This document shows positions 1-5,682 of a stretch of 6,029 bases of DNA, in pieces. The notes under the pieces are model-generated. The model searched no databases. It worked only from the letters and a program-made list of their open reading frames with translations, and was not told where the DNA came from. This DNA is from Methanoregulaceae archaeon. GTDB lineage: Archaea; Halobacteriota; Methanomicrobia; Methanomicrobiales; Methanospirillaceae. The stretch is from the NCBI GenBank assembly GCA_028679325.1, contig JAJRBS010000042.1, positions 1 through 6,029 of the forward strand, given 5' to 3'. Made by a program: the position numbers and the translations under genes. The first letter of the stretch is position 1. Each line of letters begins with the position of its first letter.

Positions 1-362
1 CAGACTTTCAGCCGGTCCGGGTAACCCGCAAGCATGTCATCGGGGAAGACGACATCAACCTCAACCGGCCCGTATCCGCCGGCCTGCCCAGGGGTGACCT
101 GTCCTCCGAAACGTCTCGCTATGATATGGAGCCCGAGACAGATGCCAAGCACCGGGAGGTCGAGGGCGAGGTAAGCCTCGGCGTTGCCAGCCCGGGAAAG
201 GGTCGGCCCCCCGCCGAGGATCAGTCCCCTGCATTCTCCTGCGACATCCTCGGCAGGTGTCGTGTTCGGGATCATCCTGGCCTCGATGTCGAGGTCCCGG
301 AGCATCCGGAGGATGAGATGGTTGAACTGCCCGTAGTTGTTGACCACGTATATCGGCAGCAT
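1..362 (-). CDS. guaAA: GMP synthase glutaminase subunit A, 5' part (runs off the window)
   Basis: The reverse strand reads from an ATG at 362 to the window edge without a stop, giving 120 residues of the roughly 190 usual for the family. This is the class I glutamine amidotransferase subunit of archaeal two-subunit GMP synthase. It hydrolyses glutamine and passes ammonia to the separate ATP-pyrophosphatase subunit, which converts XMP to GMP in the cytoplasm. Visible evidence is the N-terminal strand IYVVNNYGQFNH (residues 4-15), the segment IPNTTP (31-36), the oxyanion-region glycine stretch LILGGGP (47-53), and the nucleophile elbow GICLGLH with catalytic Cys75. The fragment ends at LKV just before the expected W-x-SH region; the His and Glu of the triad lie outside the window. 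The gene follows cobT on the same strand after 40 bases and could be cotranscribed with it or use its own promoter. Its purine role is unrelated to cobalamin, so adjacency need not mean shared function. Confidence 0.93.
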   Translation of the reverse strand, partial: MLPIYVVNNYGQFNHLILRMLRDLDIEARMIPNTTPAEDVAGECRGLILGGGPTLSRAGNAEAYLALDLPVLGICLGLHIIARRFGGQVTPGQAGGYGPVEVDVVFPDDMLAGYPDRLKV

Positions 363-386
363 TTCCTGATACCTTGATCGTCCCGG

Positions 387-394
387 ATAATAAG
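387..394 (-). promoter_or_regulatory. possible TATA box for guaAA
   Basis: On the reverse strand the AT-rich octamer CTTATTAT lies in the 40-base cobT-guaAA gap, centred about 28 bases before the guaAA ATG. That is the archaeal TATA-to-start distance, so transcription could begin at or very near the start codon. No clear BRE precedes it and the evidence is positional only. Confidence 0.22.
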
Positions 395-402
395 CCCTCT
401 TT

Positions 403-1413
403 TCACGCACACCGGTGAACGGCCGAAAGGATCGAGCTCCGGATGGTCTCGGGCGGGTATCCCATCAGGTAGGCGAGGAGCATGGCCCCGCCCGCCCCCA
501 TGCCTTCCTTAACCTCGCCGATGCAATAGCGGGCGAGGCCGGAGTGGCCGAGGTCGCCGAAGGAGGGATCGATATAGGAGACTGTACAGCCGATGGCGTC
601 GGCCAGCTCCGAAAAATTGGCGGAAGGGTCATCCCGGACGTAACAGGTGGTCGCTACCCGCGGAAGCGTTCCCTGCATGCCTTTCGTGACCGCCGCCACC
701 GCGAGCATCTGAGTGCCTCCGGCAAGGATAACAACGCCGGGATACGTAGAGACTATCCCTGCAGCGAGCCCGATCATGGGGTCTCCGCCGACCCGCACGA
801 TCTCCAGGGGAGCGGTCCCGCCGTCTGCCTTGATCCTGCCCTCGACCATGCGCCAGACCTCCTCTTTCATCTGCACCGGGTTATCGATGTAGCTGCTGCT
901 GACCTTTGCATCATACCCGAGGCCGCGGAGCACACAGAGGGCGGTGGTCGTCCCACCGGGGACACATTCACCGATCACCAGGAGATCGGAGATCCCCCCG
1001 AGGAACTTTCCAAGGGACTGCCCCTTCCGGAAGAGCCCGGCGGCGTCCGGGACGGCATCGCGAAACCGGGGGTCCTGACCCGGGGTTCCATAGACGTCAA
1101 GGCAGGGGACCGTGGGAGCATGGACCAGTCCGGCATTCAGGAAGAGCGGGTTGAGCCCGGTCAGCTCCATGACAGCTCGGGTGATCGATGCCGGGGTCGG
1201 GCATCCCGTCGGGGTGTTTGGCAGGAAAGGCATGCTGGTGATACGTCCGCAGGCGATCAGTTCAGAGTCGAGCACAGGGGTGAGAAGGGTCTTTTCAGGG
1301 CTGGGGCCGGCCCCCGAGATGCCGGGTACTACCGAGAGGAGGGTATTGGCAAGAATACTGCAAAAGAGAGGCCTTTTCGGAGAAATTCCCGGGTCTGCGG
1401 TCACGAACGGCAT
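403..1413 (-). CDS. cobT: Archaeal CobT, nicotinate-nucleotide:dimethylbenzimidazole phosphoribosyltransferase family
   Basis: A 336-residue protein, full length for the archaeal CobT family (TIGR00303/UPF0284, about 340-350 residues). The family transfers phosphoribose from nicotinate mononucleotide to the lower-ligand base, making the alpha-riboside 5'-phosphate used to build the cobamide nucleotide loop. Visible landmarks are GISGAGPSPEKT (31-42) followed by TPVLDSE (45-51), LVHAP near 96-100, the glycine-rich GECVPGGTTTAL (148-159), VGGDP (208-212), and the C-terminal KEGMGAGGAM (302-311). By analogy with bacterial CobT, Glu303 in the last motif is the likely catalytic base (inference). 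The start at 1413 is supported by GAGG seven bases upstream. The gene diverges from cobZ-cobS across an 84-base gap, placing it in a lower-ligand assembly cluster. The actual base (dimethylbenzimidazole or another) cannot be read from the sequence. Long open frames on the opposite strand are GC-driven shadows. Confidence 0.92.
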   Translation of the reverse strand: MPFVTADPGISPKRPLFCSILANTLLSVVPGISGAGPSPEKTLLTPVLDSELIACGRITSMPFLPNTPTGCPTPASITRAVMELTGLNPLFLNAGLVHAPTVPCLDVYGTPGQDPRFRDAVPDAAGLFRKGQSLGKFLGGISDLLVIGECVPGGTTTALCVLRGLGYDAKVSSSYIDNPVQMKEEVWRMVEGRIKADGGTAPLEIVRVGGDPMIGLAAGIVSTYPGVVILAGGTQMLAVAAVTKGMQGTLPRVATTCYVRDDPSANFSELADAIGCTVSYIDPSFGDLGHSGLARYCIGEVKEGMGAGGAMLLAYLMGYPPETIRSSILSAVHRCA

Positions 1414-1497
1414 ATCTGATCCTCTTAAGCATCACGTCCCGCGAAGCATCAAGTTTTTCTTGACAAACCTAATAAGGGCCACGGGTGAAGCTTGTTC
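1414..1497. promoter_or_regulatory. divergent cobT / cobZ-cobS promoter region
   Basis: These 84 bases must carry the promoters of both the leftward cobT and the rightward cobZ-cobS. The only strongly AT-rich parts are AAGTTTTTCTTGACA (1451-1465) and CCTAATAAGG (1469-1478). The second is nearly symmetric and could act as a TATA-like element in either direction: its centre is about 25 bases before the cobZ ATG and about 60 before the cobT ATG. A shared central element would link expression of both arms. The space is too small for a cobalamin riboswitch and none is visible. No element matches the archaeal TATA consensus well. Confidence 0.35.
1483..1488 (+). promoter_or_regulatory. Shine-Dalgarno site deciding the cobZ start
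   Basis: GGGTGA matches the archaeal anti-SD complement (GGTGA core). It ends nine bases before the ATG at 1498 but only three before the in-frame TTG at 1492, so the ATG is the better start. Confidence 0.6.
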
Positions 1498-1929
1498 ATG
1501 TTCGGGATCAAAGAACGGCTGGAGAAGAAGGGCGTGACCGTCGAGGATATGGTGTCCGCGGCCCTTCTCCTGTACGTCCCCCATGGTCTTTCGGCAGACG
1601 AGGCAGAGGGCCGGATACGGGTCATGATCACAAAGCACCTGGATGACCCGAATATCTCCTCACTCCTCCTCGGGGCGGTCCTGCTCGAGGAAGAACTCTT
1701 TTCCGGCAGAAAACCGGAACTGACTGGCGACCCTGTTTTCCTCCTCGCAGACGAGATCATCGGCATGGCGATTGCCGAATGCATCGGCGGGACCTATGCC
1801 CGGTTCGAATTTACCCGGTACGACCAGAAGAAACCTGGGATCCTCTCCCGGCTCGGCCCGTTCCTTGACGACGCGGTTGCTGGCCTGATCGCCGGGTGTA
1901 CCTCGCGTCTCTACAGTGAATGTTGCTGA
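1498..1929 (+). CDS. cobZ: CobZ-like alpha-ribazole phosphatase (PgpA-related)
   Basis: A 143-residue protein resembling the phosphatidylglycerophosphatase A (PgpA) fold. In methanogens this family includes CobZ, shown in Methanosarcina mazei to replace the bacterial CobC phosphatase by removing the 5'-phosphate of alpha-ribazole phosphate or adenosylcobalamin phosphate. PgpA-type acidic motifs are visible: ADEIIG (84-89) and FLDDAVAG (122-129), whose Asp/Glu residues probably bind the catalytic metal. A charged N-terminal region (5-50) comes before them. Unlike membrane PgpA it has no convincing transmembrane helices, which fits a soluble enzyme. The ATG at 1498 is preferred to TTG 1492 because of SD spacing. 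The 3' end overlaps cobS by 10 bases, and the divergent neighbour is cobT, so context strongly favours the cobalamin role over lipid phosphatase activity. The protein ends in two cysteines (SECC). The family call is from motifs plus context; exact substrate is inferred. Confidence 0.82.
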   Translation: MFGIKERLEKKGVTVEDMVSAALLLYVPHGLSADEAEGRIRVMITKHLDDPNISSLLLGAVLLEEELFSGRKPELTGDPVFLLADEIIGMAIAECIGGTYARFEFTRYDQKKPGILSRLGPFLDDAVAGLIAGCTSRLYSECC

Positions 1930-2654
1930 AATCCCTCCGGGCTCTGCTCCAGTTCACCACCATCCTCCCGCTAGGAGCGACCGCTGACTTCAGGTGTTTT
2001 TCCCGCCGGAGCTGGCTCTATCCAGCGGCCGGTTACATCACCGGGGGAATCGCTGCCCTCCTGACCGCCTGGATCGCTCCACCCCTTCTTGCTTCAGCAG
2101 TTGCGATATCCCTGCTCCTCCTTCTCACCGGTGCCAACCACTTCGACGGCCTCCTCGACCTCGGCGACGGGCTCATGGCTCACGGGGACCAGGAAAGAAG
2201 GGTCCGGGCCATGACCGATCGCCAGACCGGAACCGGGGGCATCGCCATGGGACTGGGGGTGACCCTCATCGCCTTTGCAGCCCTCGCGGGGTCACCGGTC
2301 ATCTGGGCTGCGGTCATTGCCGCCGAGGTCTGCGGAAAATTCTCCATGGCCTTCCTGACCGCCTATGGGGCCCCGTTCCGGGAAGGCCTGCACTCCCGCC
2401 TTCACGGGGACGCGAAGCCATGGTTCCCGGCAGCCGCGGCCCTGCTCTGCCTCCCCCTCGTGATCTTACCCCTTCCCCCGGCAGGTCTCGCCGCAGCAGC
2501 AGGAGTCATGGTACTCACTCCCCTGGTCCTCCTCTTCGTCGCCCGAAAAACCTTCGGGGGGGTGAACGGTGATGTGGTGGGGGCTTCAAACGAGATCACC
2601 CGGGCCCTGGTCCTGGCTGCGCTGGCCATCCTTCCCGTGACCGCAGCTTTTTAA
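1920..2654 (+). CDS. cobS: Adenosylcobinamide-GDP ribazoletransferase (cobalamin synthase)
   Basis: A 244-residue integral membrane protein, the usual size for CobS (about 250). It condenses adenosylcobinamide-GDP with alpha-ribazole or its 5'-phosphate, forming the cobamide or cobamide phosphate at the cytoplasmic membrane. Visible evidence is the N-terminal QFTTILPL (11-18), the acidic signature GANHFDGLLDLGDGL (71-85, with His74, Asp76, Asp80, Asp83), the following MTDRQTGTGGI (98-108), and the C-terminal FGGVNGDVVGASNE (212-225). Hydrophobic segments at roughly 37-70, 107-147, 169-207 and 227-243 are consistent with a polytopic protein. The ATG at 1920 lies inside the cobZ 3' end (ATG within GAATGTTGCTGA), with no good SD of its own, so translation is probably coupled to cobZ. 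With CobZ and CobT nearby it forms the lower-ligand attachment steps. Nothing suggests truncation. Confidence 0.95.
   Translation: MLLKSLRALLQFTTILPLGATADFRCFSRRSWLYPAAGYITGGIAALLTAWIAPPLLASAVAISLLLLLTGANHFDGLLDLGDGLMAHGDQERRVRAMTDRQTGTGGIAMGLGVTLIAFAALAGSPVIWAAVIAAEVCGKFSMAFLTAYGAPFREGLHSRLHGDAKPWFPAAAALLCLPLVILPLPPAGLAAAAGVMVLTPLVLLFVARKTFGGVNGDVVGASNEITRALVLAALAILPVTAAF
2647..2654 (+). promoter_or_regulatory. possible TATA box for the siroheme protein gene
   Basis: CTTTTTAA covers the last cobS codons and stop, centred about 29 bases before the ATG at 2680. Together with the lack of an SD before that ATG, this spacing suggests a leaderless or near-leaderless transcript. It may instead be chance within the 3' end of cobS. 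Confidence 0.28.
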
Positions 2655-2679
2655 CCGGGGCTGCCCGTAACCTATTCTG

Positions 2680-3597
2680 ATGCAAAAAGACCTGGGAATT
2701 CACATGAAGGGAGGGGTCATCACCGAGAGGGATACCGAGTACTGCACGATCAGGCTGCGGATCCCTGCCGGGGTTGTTTCCCTCCGGCAACTAAGAGGGA
2801 TTGCTGATGTTGCCGAAAGTTACGGCGTGGATTCCGTCCACCTGACCACCCGGCAGACCATCGAGATCCCCCATATGCCCCCGTCCAGACTCGACTCCCT
2901 CTCCGGGGATCTCCTGGCAAACGGGACCCCGGTCGGGTCTGAGAGGGACGAGGTGGTGAATGTTATCGCCTGCCCGGGCCTTGAGAGGTGCATCTTTGCC
3001 AACATCGACTCCATAACCCTTGCAAAAGAGATCGATGCCCGGCTCTTCGGGAAAGAGATGCCCGTGAAGATGAGGATCTCCATCTCCGGTTGCCCGAACG
3101 CCTGCACGAGCCCGATGCTGAACGAGATCGGGATTATCGGCCAGATCCGGCCCGTGCGGGTACCGGGAATGTGCACGGGGTGCGGGACCTGCATGGAGTT
3201 TTGCAAGGAAGAGGCGATCGCCATCCGCCAGGGTGCATCCGTCCTTGATCCTTCCCGCTGCGTCGAATGCGGGACCTGTATCCGGTCCTGCCCCTACGAC
3301 CTCCTGAAAGCATCCGGCGAACACTACCTCATTACAGTCGGCGGACGGAGAGGGCGACACCCGAAGCTCGGGAGGGAGTTTCTGGCAGTAAAGAGCAGAG
3401 AGTCCGTCATCGCCGTGGTCGAGAAGATCGTGACCTGGGTTTACCGGCGTGCCTGGAGCGGACGCCTCCTTTCAGACCAGATGGACGAGCTCCAGTTCGA
3501 AAAGTTCAGGGAAGAGATCAGGGAGATCATCCCGAATGAAGACCGCATTGATGAGGAGTCCGGAAGATCGGATGTCAGCGCCGGAACCTCGATATAA
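2680..3597 (+). CDS. Small dissimilatory sulfite reductase-like siroheme/ferredoxin protein (Dsr-LP)
   Basis: A 305-residue protein of the nitrite/sulfite reductase superfamily. The N-terminal ferredoxin-like half contains HLTTRQTIEIPH (54-65), typical of the siroheme-binding region. The siroheme-[4Fe-4S] ligands follow as C-x5-C (Cys98, Cys104) and C-x3-C (Cys138, Cys142, in SGCPNAC). A two-cluster ferredoxin insert follows: CxxCxxCxxxC at 165-175 and CxxCxxCxxxCP at 194-205. The C-terminal 75 residues are charged and carry no recognised motif. This layout matches the methanogen Dsr-LP proteins, which are related to the sulfite reductase half of F420-dependent Fsr but lack the F420-oxidising N-terminal domain. 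The cofactor set predicts six-electron reduction of sulfite or a similar small substrate, fed by an unknown donor; the physiological role is not settled. It starts 25 bases after cobS on the same strand. No SD precedes ATG 2680; Met9 (2704) is a weaker alternative because conserved-looking sequence precedes it. Confidence 0.88.
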   Translation: MQKDLGIHMKGGVITERDTEYCTIRLRIPAGVVSLRQLRGIADVAESYGVDSVHLTTRQTIEIPHMPPSRLDSLSGDLLANGTPVGSERDEVVNVIACPGLERCIFANIDSITLAKEIDARLFGKEMPVKMRISISGCPNACTSPMLNEIGIIGQIRPVRVPGMCTGCGTCMEFCKEEAIAIRQGASVLDPSRCVECGTCIRSCPYDLLKASGEHYLITVGGRRGRHPKLGREFLAVKSRESVIAVVEKIVTWVYRRAWSGRLLSDQMDELQFEKFREEIREIIPNEDRIDEESGRSDVSAGTSI

Positions 3598-3961
3598 AGC
3601 CCGTATCATCATCATCGTTGCAGGCCACGGCTTCTGCTTCCCTGGCCAGGGAGTTGAACCGCATGACTGCCTGGAAAAGAACTTCATCGGATGACCCTCC
3701 GGAGGTTGCCCGCCCTGATACAGCATCCAGGGGGTGTGCATTCGTCTTCCCCCCGGCCTCCAGCCCCCGGCAATGCCCGCAAAACGCGCAATGGGACGAG
3801 ACCGAGACGATCCTCCCCGCACACTCTGTTTTCGGTCGTGATGACCTTTCATCCCGGAGAATGGCCCGTGATTTCATGATCCTGTGAAAGTGGCCTGCCG
3901 AATCATATGATGGTGCCGGTTCTTACCCCCTTTAGTAAAAATATCGCCGGATAGCGCTCAT

Positions 3962-3976
3962 GGAAATGATTAATAA
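3962..3976 (+). promoter_or_regulatory. candidate BRE/TATA promoter of the EF-1A-rpsJ unit
   Basis: GGAAATGATTAATAA fits a purine-rich BRE followed by an AT-rich TATA-like octamer, centred near 3973. Transcription would then start near 3998, leaving a leader of about 55 bases. A second candidate, TAAAAATATC at 3935-3944, would give a leader of about 90 bases. The sequence does not decide between them, but an independent promoter here is expected for a highly expressed gene. Confidence 0.4.
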
Positions 3977-4039
3977 GGATCCGTATCCAATAAGTAATAC
4001 TCGCGTAAACAGGCTGTACTTCTGCAGTTTGTATTTATC

Positions 4040-4044
4040 GGAGG
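4040..4044 (+). promoter_or_regulatory. strong Shine-Dalgarno site fixing the EF-1A start
   Basis: GGAGG is the strongest SD in the window. It sits 10 bases before the ATG at 4055 but only one base before the in-frame ATG at 4046, so initiation at 4055 is favoured. The resulting N-terminus (MAAVKPHLNL) also matches archaeal EF-1A. Confidence 0.75.
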
Positions 4045-4054
4045 AATGTTTGTT

Positions 4055-5332
4055 ATGGCAGCTGTGAAGCCCCATCTGAACCTAGCGGTCATCGGTCATA
4101 TCGACCATGGAAAGTCAACCATGGTAGGAAGGCTCATGTTCGAGACCGGAGCCGTCCCCCCCCACATCATTGAGGGTTACCGGAAAGAGGCGGAGAGCAA
4201 GGGTAAGGCGACCTTCGAGTTTGCCTGGGTCATGGACAACCTCAAAGAGGAGCGGGAGAGAGGTATCACCATCGATATCGCTCACAAGAGGTTTGACACC
4301 AACAAGTTCTACTTCACCGTCGTGGATTGCCCCGGTCACCGGGACTTTGTCAAGAACATGATCACAGGGGCATCGCAGGCCGACGCAGCCGTCCTCGTGG
4401 TCGCAGCCCCCGACGGAGTCATGGAACAGACCAAGGAGCATGTGTTCCTTGCCCGGACCCTTGGTATCAGCCAGTTGATCGTGGCCATCAACAAGATGGA
4501 TGCCGCCAAGTACGACCAGAAGCGGTTTGAGGAGGTCAAGAAAGATCTTTCCGCTCTCATGCAGATGGTCGGATACAAGCCGTCAGATACCATCTTTATC
4601 CCCACCAGTGCCCTTCAGGGGGTCAATATCGCAAAGAAGAGCCCGGAAACACCCTGGTACACCGGACCGACTCTTCTCGAAGCTCTTGACACACTGAAAG
4701 AGCCGGAGAAGCCTGTCGACAAGCCCCTGCGACTCCCGATACAGGACGTCTACTCCATCAGCGGTATCGGAACCGTCCCGGTCGGCAGGGTAGAGACCGG
4801 GGTCATGAAGAAAGGGATGAAGGTCTCGTTCATGCCTGCCAACAAAGAGGGCGAGATCAAGTCCATCGAGATGCACCACGAGGAGATCCCCCAGGCAGTT
4901 CCGGGCGACAACGTGGGCTTCAACGTCCGCGGCCTTGCCAAGGGCGATATTCGTCGCGGTGATGTCTGTGGTCCGGCCGATGCCCCGCCAACAGTCGCCG
5001 ACGAGTTCACAGCCCAGATCGTGGTTCTCCAGCACCCGAGCGCCATAACCGTCGGGTACACCCCTGTGTTCCACTGCCACACCACGCAAACCGCCTGCAC
5101 TTTCATCGAGCTGCAGAAGAAACTCGATCCCCGATCCGGCCAGACCAAGGAGGAGAACCCCACCTTCATCAAGACCGGAGATGCAGCAATCGTCAAGGTG
5201 AAACCAACCAAGCCGATGGTGATCGAGAACGTCAAGGAACTTCCCCAGCTGGGACGGTTTGCCATACGTGATATGGGAACAACCATCGCTGCCGGGATGT
5301 GCATCGCAATCCAGGCCAAACAGATGAGATAA
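4055..5332 (+). CDS. tuf: Translation elongation factor 1-alpha (aEF-1A)
   Basis: A 425-residue GTPase, the standard archaeal EF-1A length, which brings aminoacyl-tRNA to the ribosomal A site. All G motifs are intact: P-loop GHIDHGKST (14-22), switch I RGITID (69-74) with Mg-ligand Thr72, DCPGH (91-95) with catalytic His95, NKMD (146-149) and SAL (185-187). The G domain is followed by beta-barrel domain II (about 225-315, including SISGIGTVPVGRVETG) and domain III (about 320-425, including HPSAITVGYTPVFHCHT and LGRFAIRDMG). The start is placed at 4055, not 4046, from SD spacing and the family N-terminus. The gene has its own upstream region and is followed after 32 bases by rpsJ, the usual archaeal order. 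EF-2, S7 and S12, often upstream in archaea, are not adjacent here. Residue 23, after the P-loop Thr, is Met where Thr is common. Confidence 0.98.
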   Translation: MAAVKPHLNLAVIGHIDHGKSTMVGRLMFETGAVPPHIIEGYRKEAESKGKATFEFAWVMDNLKEERERGITIDIAHKRFDTNKFYFTVVDCPGHRDFVKNMITGASQADAAVLVVAAPDGVMEQTKEHVFLARTLGISQLIVAINKMDAAKYDQKRFEEVKKDLSALMQMVGYKPSDTIFIPTSALQGVNIAKKSPETPWYTGPTLLEALDTLKEPEKPVDKPLRLPIQDVYSISGIGTVPVGRVETGVMKKGMKVSFMPANKEGEIKSIEMHHEEIPQAVPGDNVGFNVRGLAKGDIRRGDVCGPADAPPTVADEFTAQIVVLQHPSAITVGYTPVFHCHTTQTACTFIELQKKLDPRSGQTKEENPTFIKTGDAAIVKVKPTKPMVIENVKELPQLGRFAIRDMGTTIAAGMCIAIQAKQMR

Positions 5333-5364
5333 ACTCCGATTATCATATTTTCTTGGTGAAGAAC

Positions 5365-5673
5365 ATGCAGAAGGCAAGAATACGCCTGACAGGGACCGAT
5401 TTCAGGAAGGTCGAGATGGTCTGCGACCGGATCAAGGAGATTGCCGAGAGGACAGGCGTTAATATTGCCGGACCGATCCCGCTCCCCACAAAGAGACTTG
5501 TTGTTCCCATCCGGAAGAGCCCGGATGGGGAGGGAACGGCCACCTGGGACCGGTGGCAGATGAGAGTGCATAAGCGGCTCATCGATATTGATGCCGATGA
5601 GAGAGCTCTGCGACAACTGATGCGGACGCAGGTCCCGAAAGACATCGGCATCGAGATAGTACTAGAGAGCTGA
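5365..5673 (+). CDS. rpsJ: 30S ribosomal protein S10 (uS10)
   Basis: A 102-residue protein matching archaeal uS10 in length and sequence. S10 binds the 3' major domain of 16S rRNA in the small-subunit head. Visible landmarks are the N-terminal KARIRLTGTD (3-12), the loop GPIPLPTKR (36-44), WDRWQMRVHKRLIDI (61-75) and the C-terminal VPKDIGIEIVLES. The ATG at 5365 is chosen because GGTGA at 5355-5359 lies five bases upstream and the family starts here; the open frame extends back into EF-1A to 5299, but that extension is not S10-like. The 32-base gap to EF-1A and the shared direction suggest one transcript. The AT-rich gap (TATCATATTTTC) could also hold a weak internal promoter or processing site, with no firm support. 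Confidence 0.97.
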   Translation: MQKARIRLTGTDFRKVEMVCDRIKEIAERTGVNIAGPIPLPTKRLVVPIRKSPDGEGTATWDRWQMRVHKRLIDIDADERALRQLMRTQVPKDIGIEIVLES

Positions 5674-5682
5674 GGGAGCGGA
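5674..5682 (+). promoter_or_regulatory. SD between the rpsJ stop and the agl23-like TTG start
   Basis: Immediately after the rpsJ TGA, GGGAGCGGA carries GGGAG with a four- to five-base gap to a TTG at 5683. No ATG or GTG start in frame gives a complete N-terminus, so this SD supports the TTG start and likely coupling to rpsJ termination. Confidence 0.6.

Larger units (their letters stand above)
3598..4045. other. intergenic stretch without a confident gene
   Basis: About 450 bases lie between the siroheme protein gene and EF-1A. The first 280 are GC-rich and hold short overlapping frames on both strands, none recognised. The best is a leftward 100-codon frame (3877 to 3575) with CAFCGHC, treated as a finding rather than a gene because its start lacks a usable SD and it runs 23 bases into the siroheme gene. 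A short (ATC)4 tract lies near 3606-3617. From about 3880 the composition turns AT-rich and this part is read as the EF-1A promoter and leader. No tRNA, U-rich terminator or mobile-element end was seen. Confidence 0.6.

Noticed and set aside
126..377. 83-codon plus-strand frame
   Set aside because: It lies antisense to the recognisable guaAA fragment, and its translation shows no family resemblance.
415..1419. 334-codon open frame on the plus strand
   Set aside because: It is fully antisense to cobT, which has clear family motifs; its composition is rich in Arg, Gly, Asp and His, typical of a GC-driven shadow frame.
1414..1497. Cobalamin riboswitch in the cobT-cobZ gap
   Set aside because: The gap is 84 bases, too short for the aptamer on either strand, and no B12-box-like sequence was seen.
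1498..1929. Lipid phosphatase PgpA
   Set aside because: Motifs are PgpA-like, but the protein lacks clear membrane helices and is embedded between cobT and cobS, which favours CobZ.
2680..3597. F420-dependent sulfite reductase (Fsr)
   Set aside because: Only the reductase-like half is present; there is no F420H2-oxidising N-terminal domain, and the length is about half of Fsr.
3640..3665. tRNA T-loop-like GAGTTGAACC
   Set aside because: No matching acceptor stem, D-arm or anticodon arm could be found around it.
3618..3887. 89-codon plus-strand frame after the siroheme gene
   Set aside because: Low-complexity composition, no SD at the ATG, no recognised domain, and it competes with an equally open frame on the other strand.
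4046..4054. ATG at 4046 as the EF-1A start
   Set aside because: It leaves one base after the GGAGG site and adds MFV, which archaeal EF-1A proteins lack.
5299..5364. Extended N-terminus for S10
   Set aside because: The extension overlaps the EF-1A 3' end, is not S10-like, and the GGTGA site supports the ATG at 5365.
4583..5616. Two long minus-strand frames (264 and 288 codons) across EF-1A and rpsJ
   Set aside because: Both are antisense to highly conserved translation genes and have no recognisable motif.
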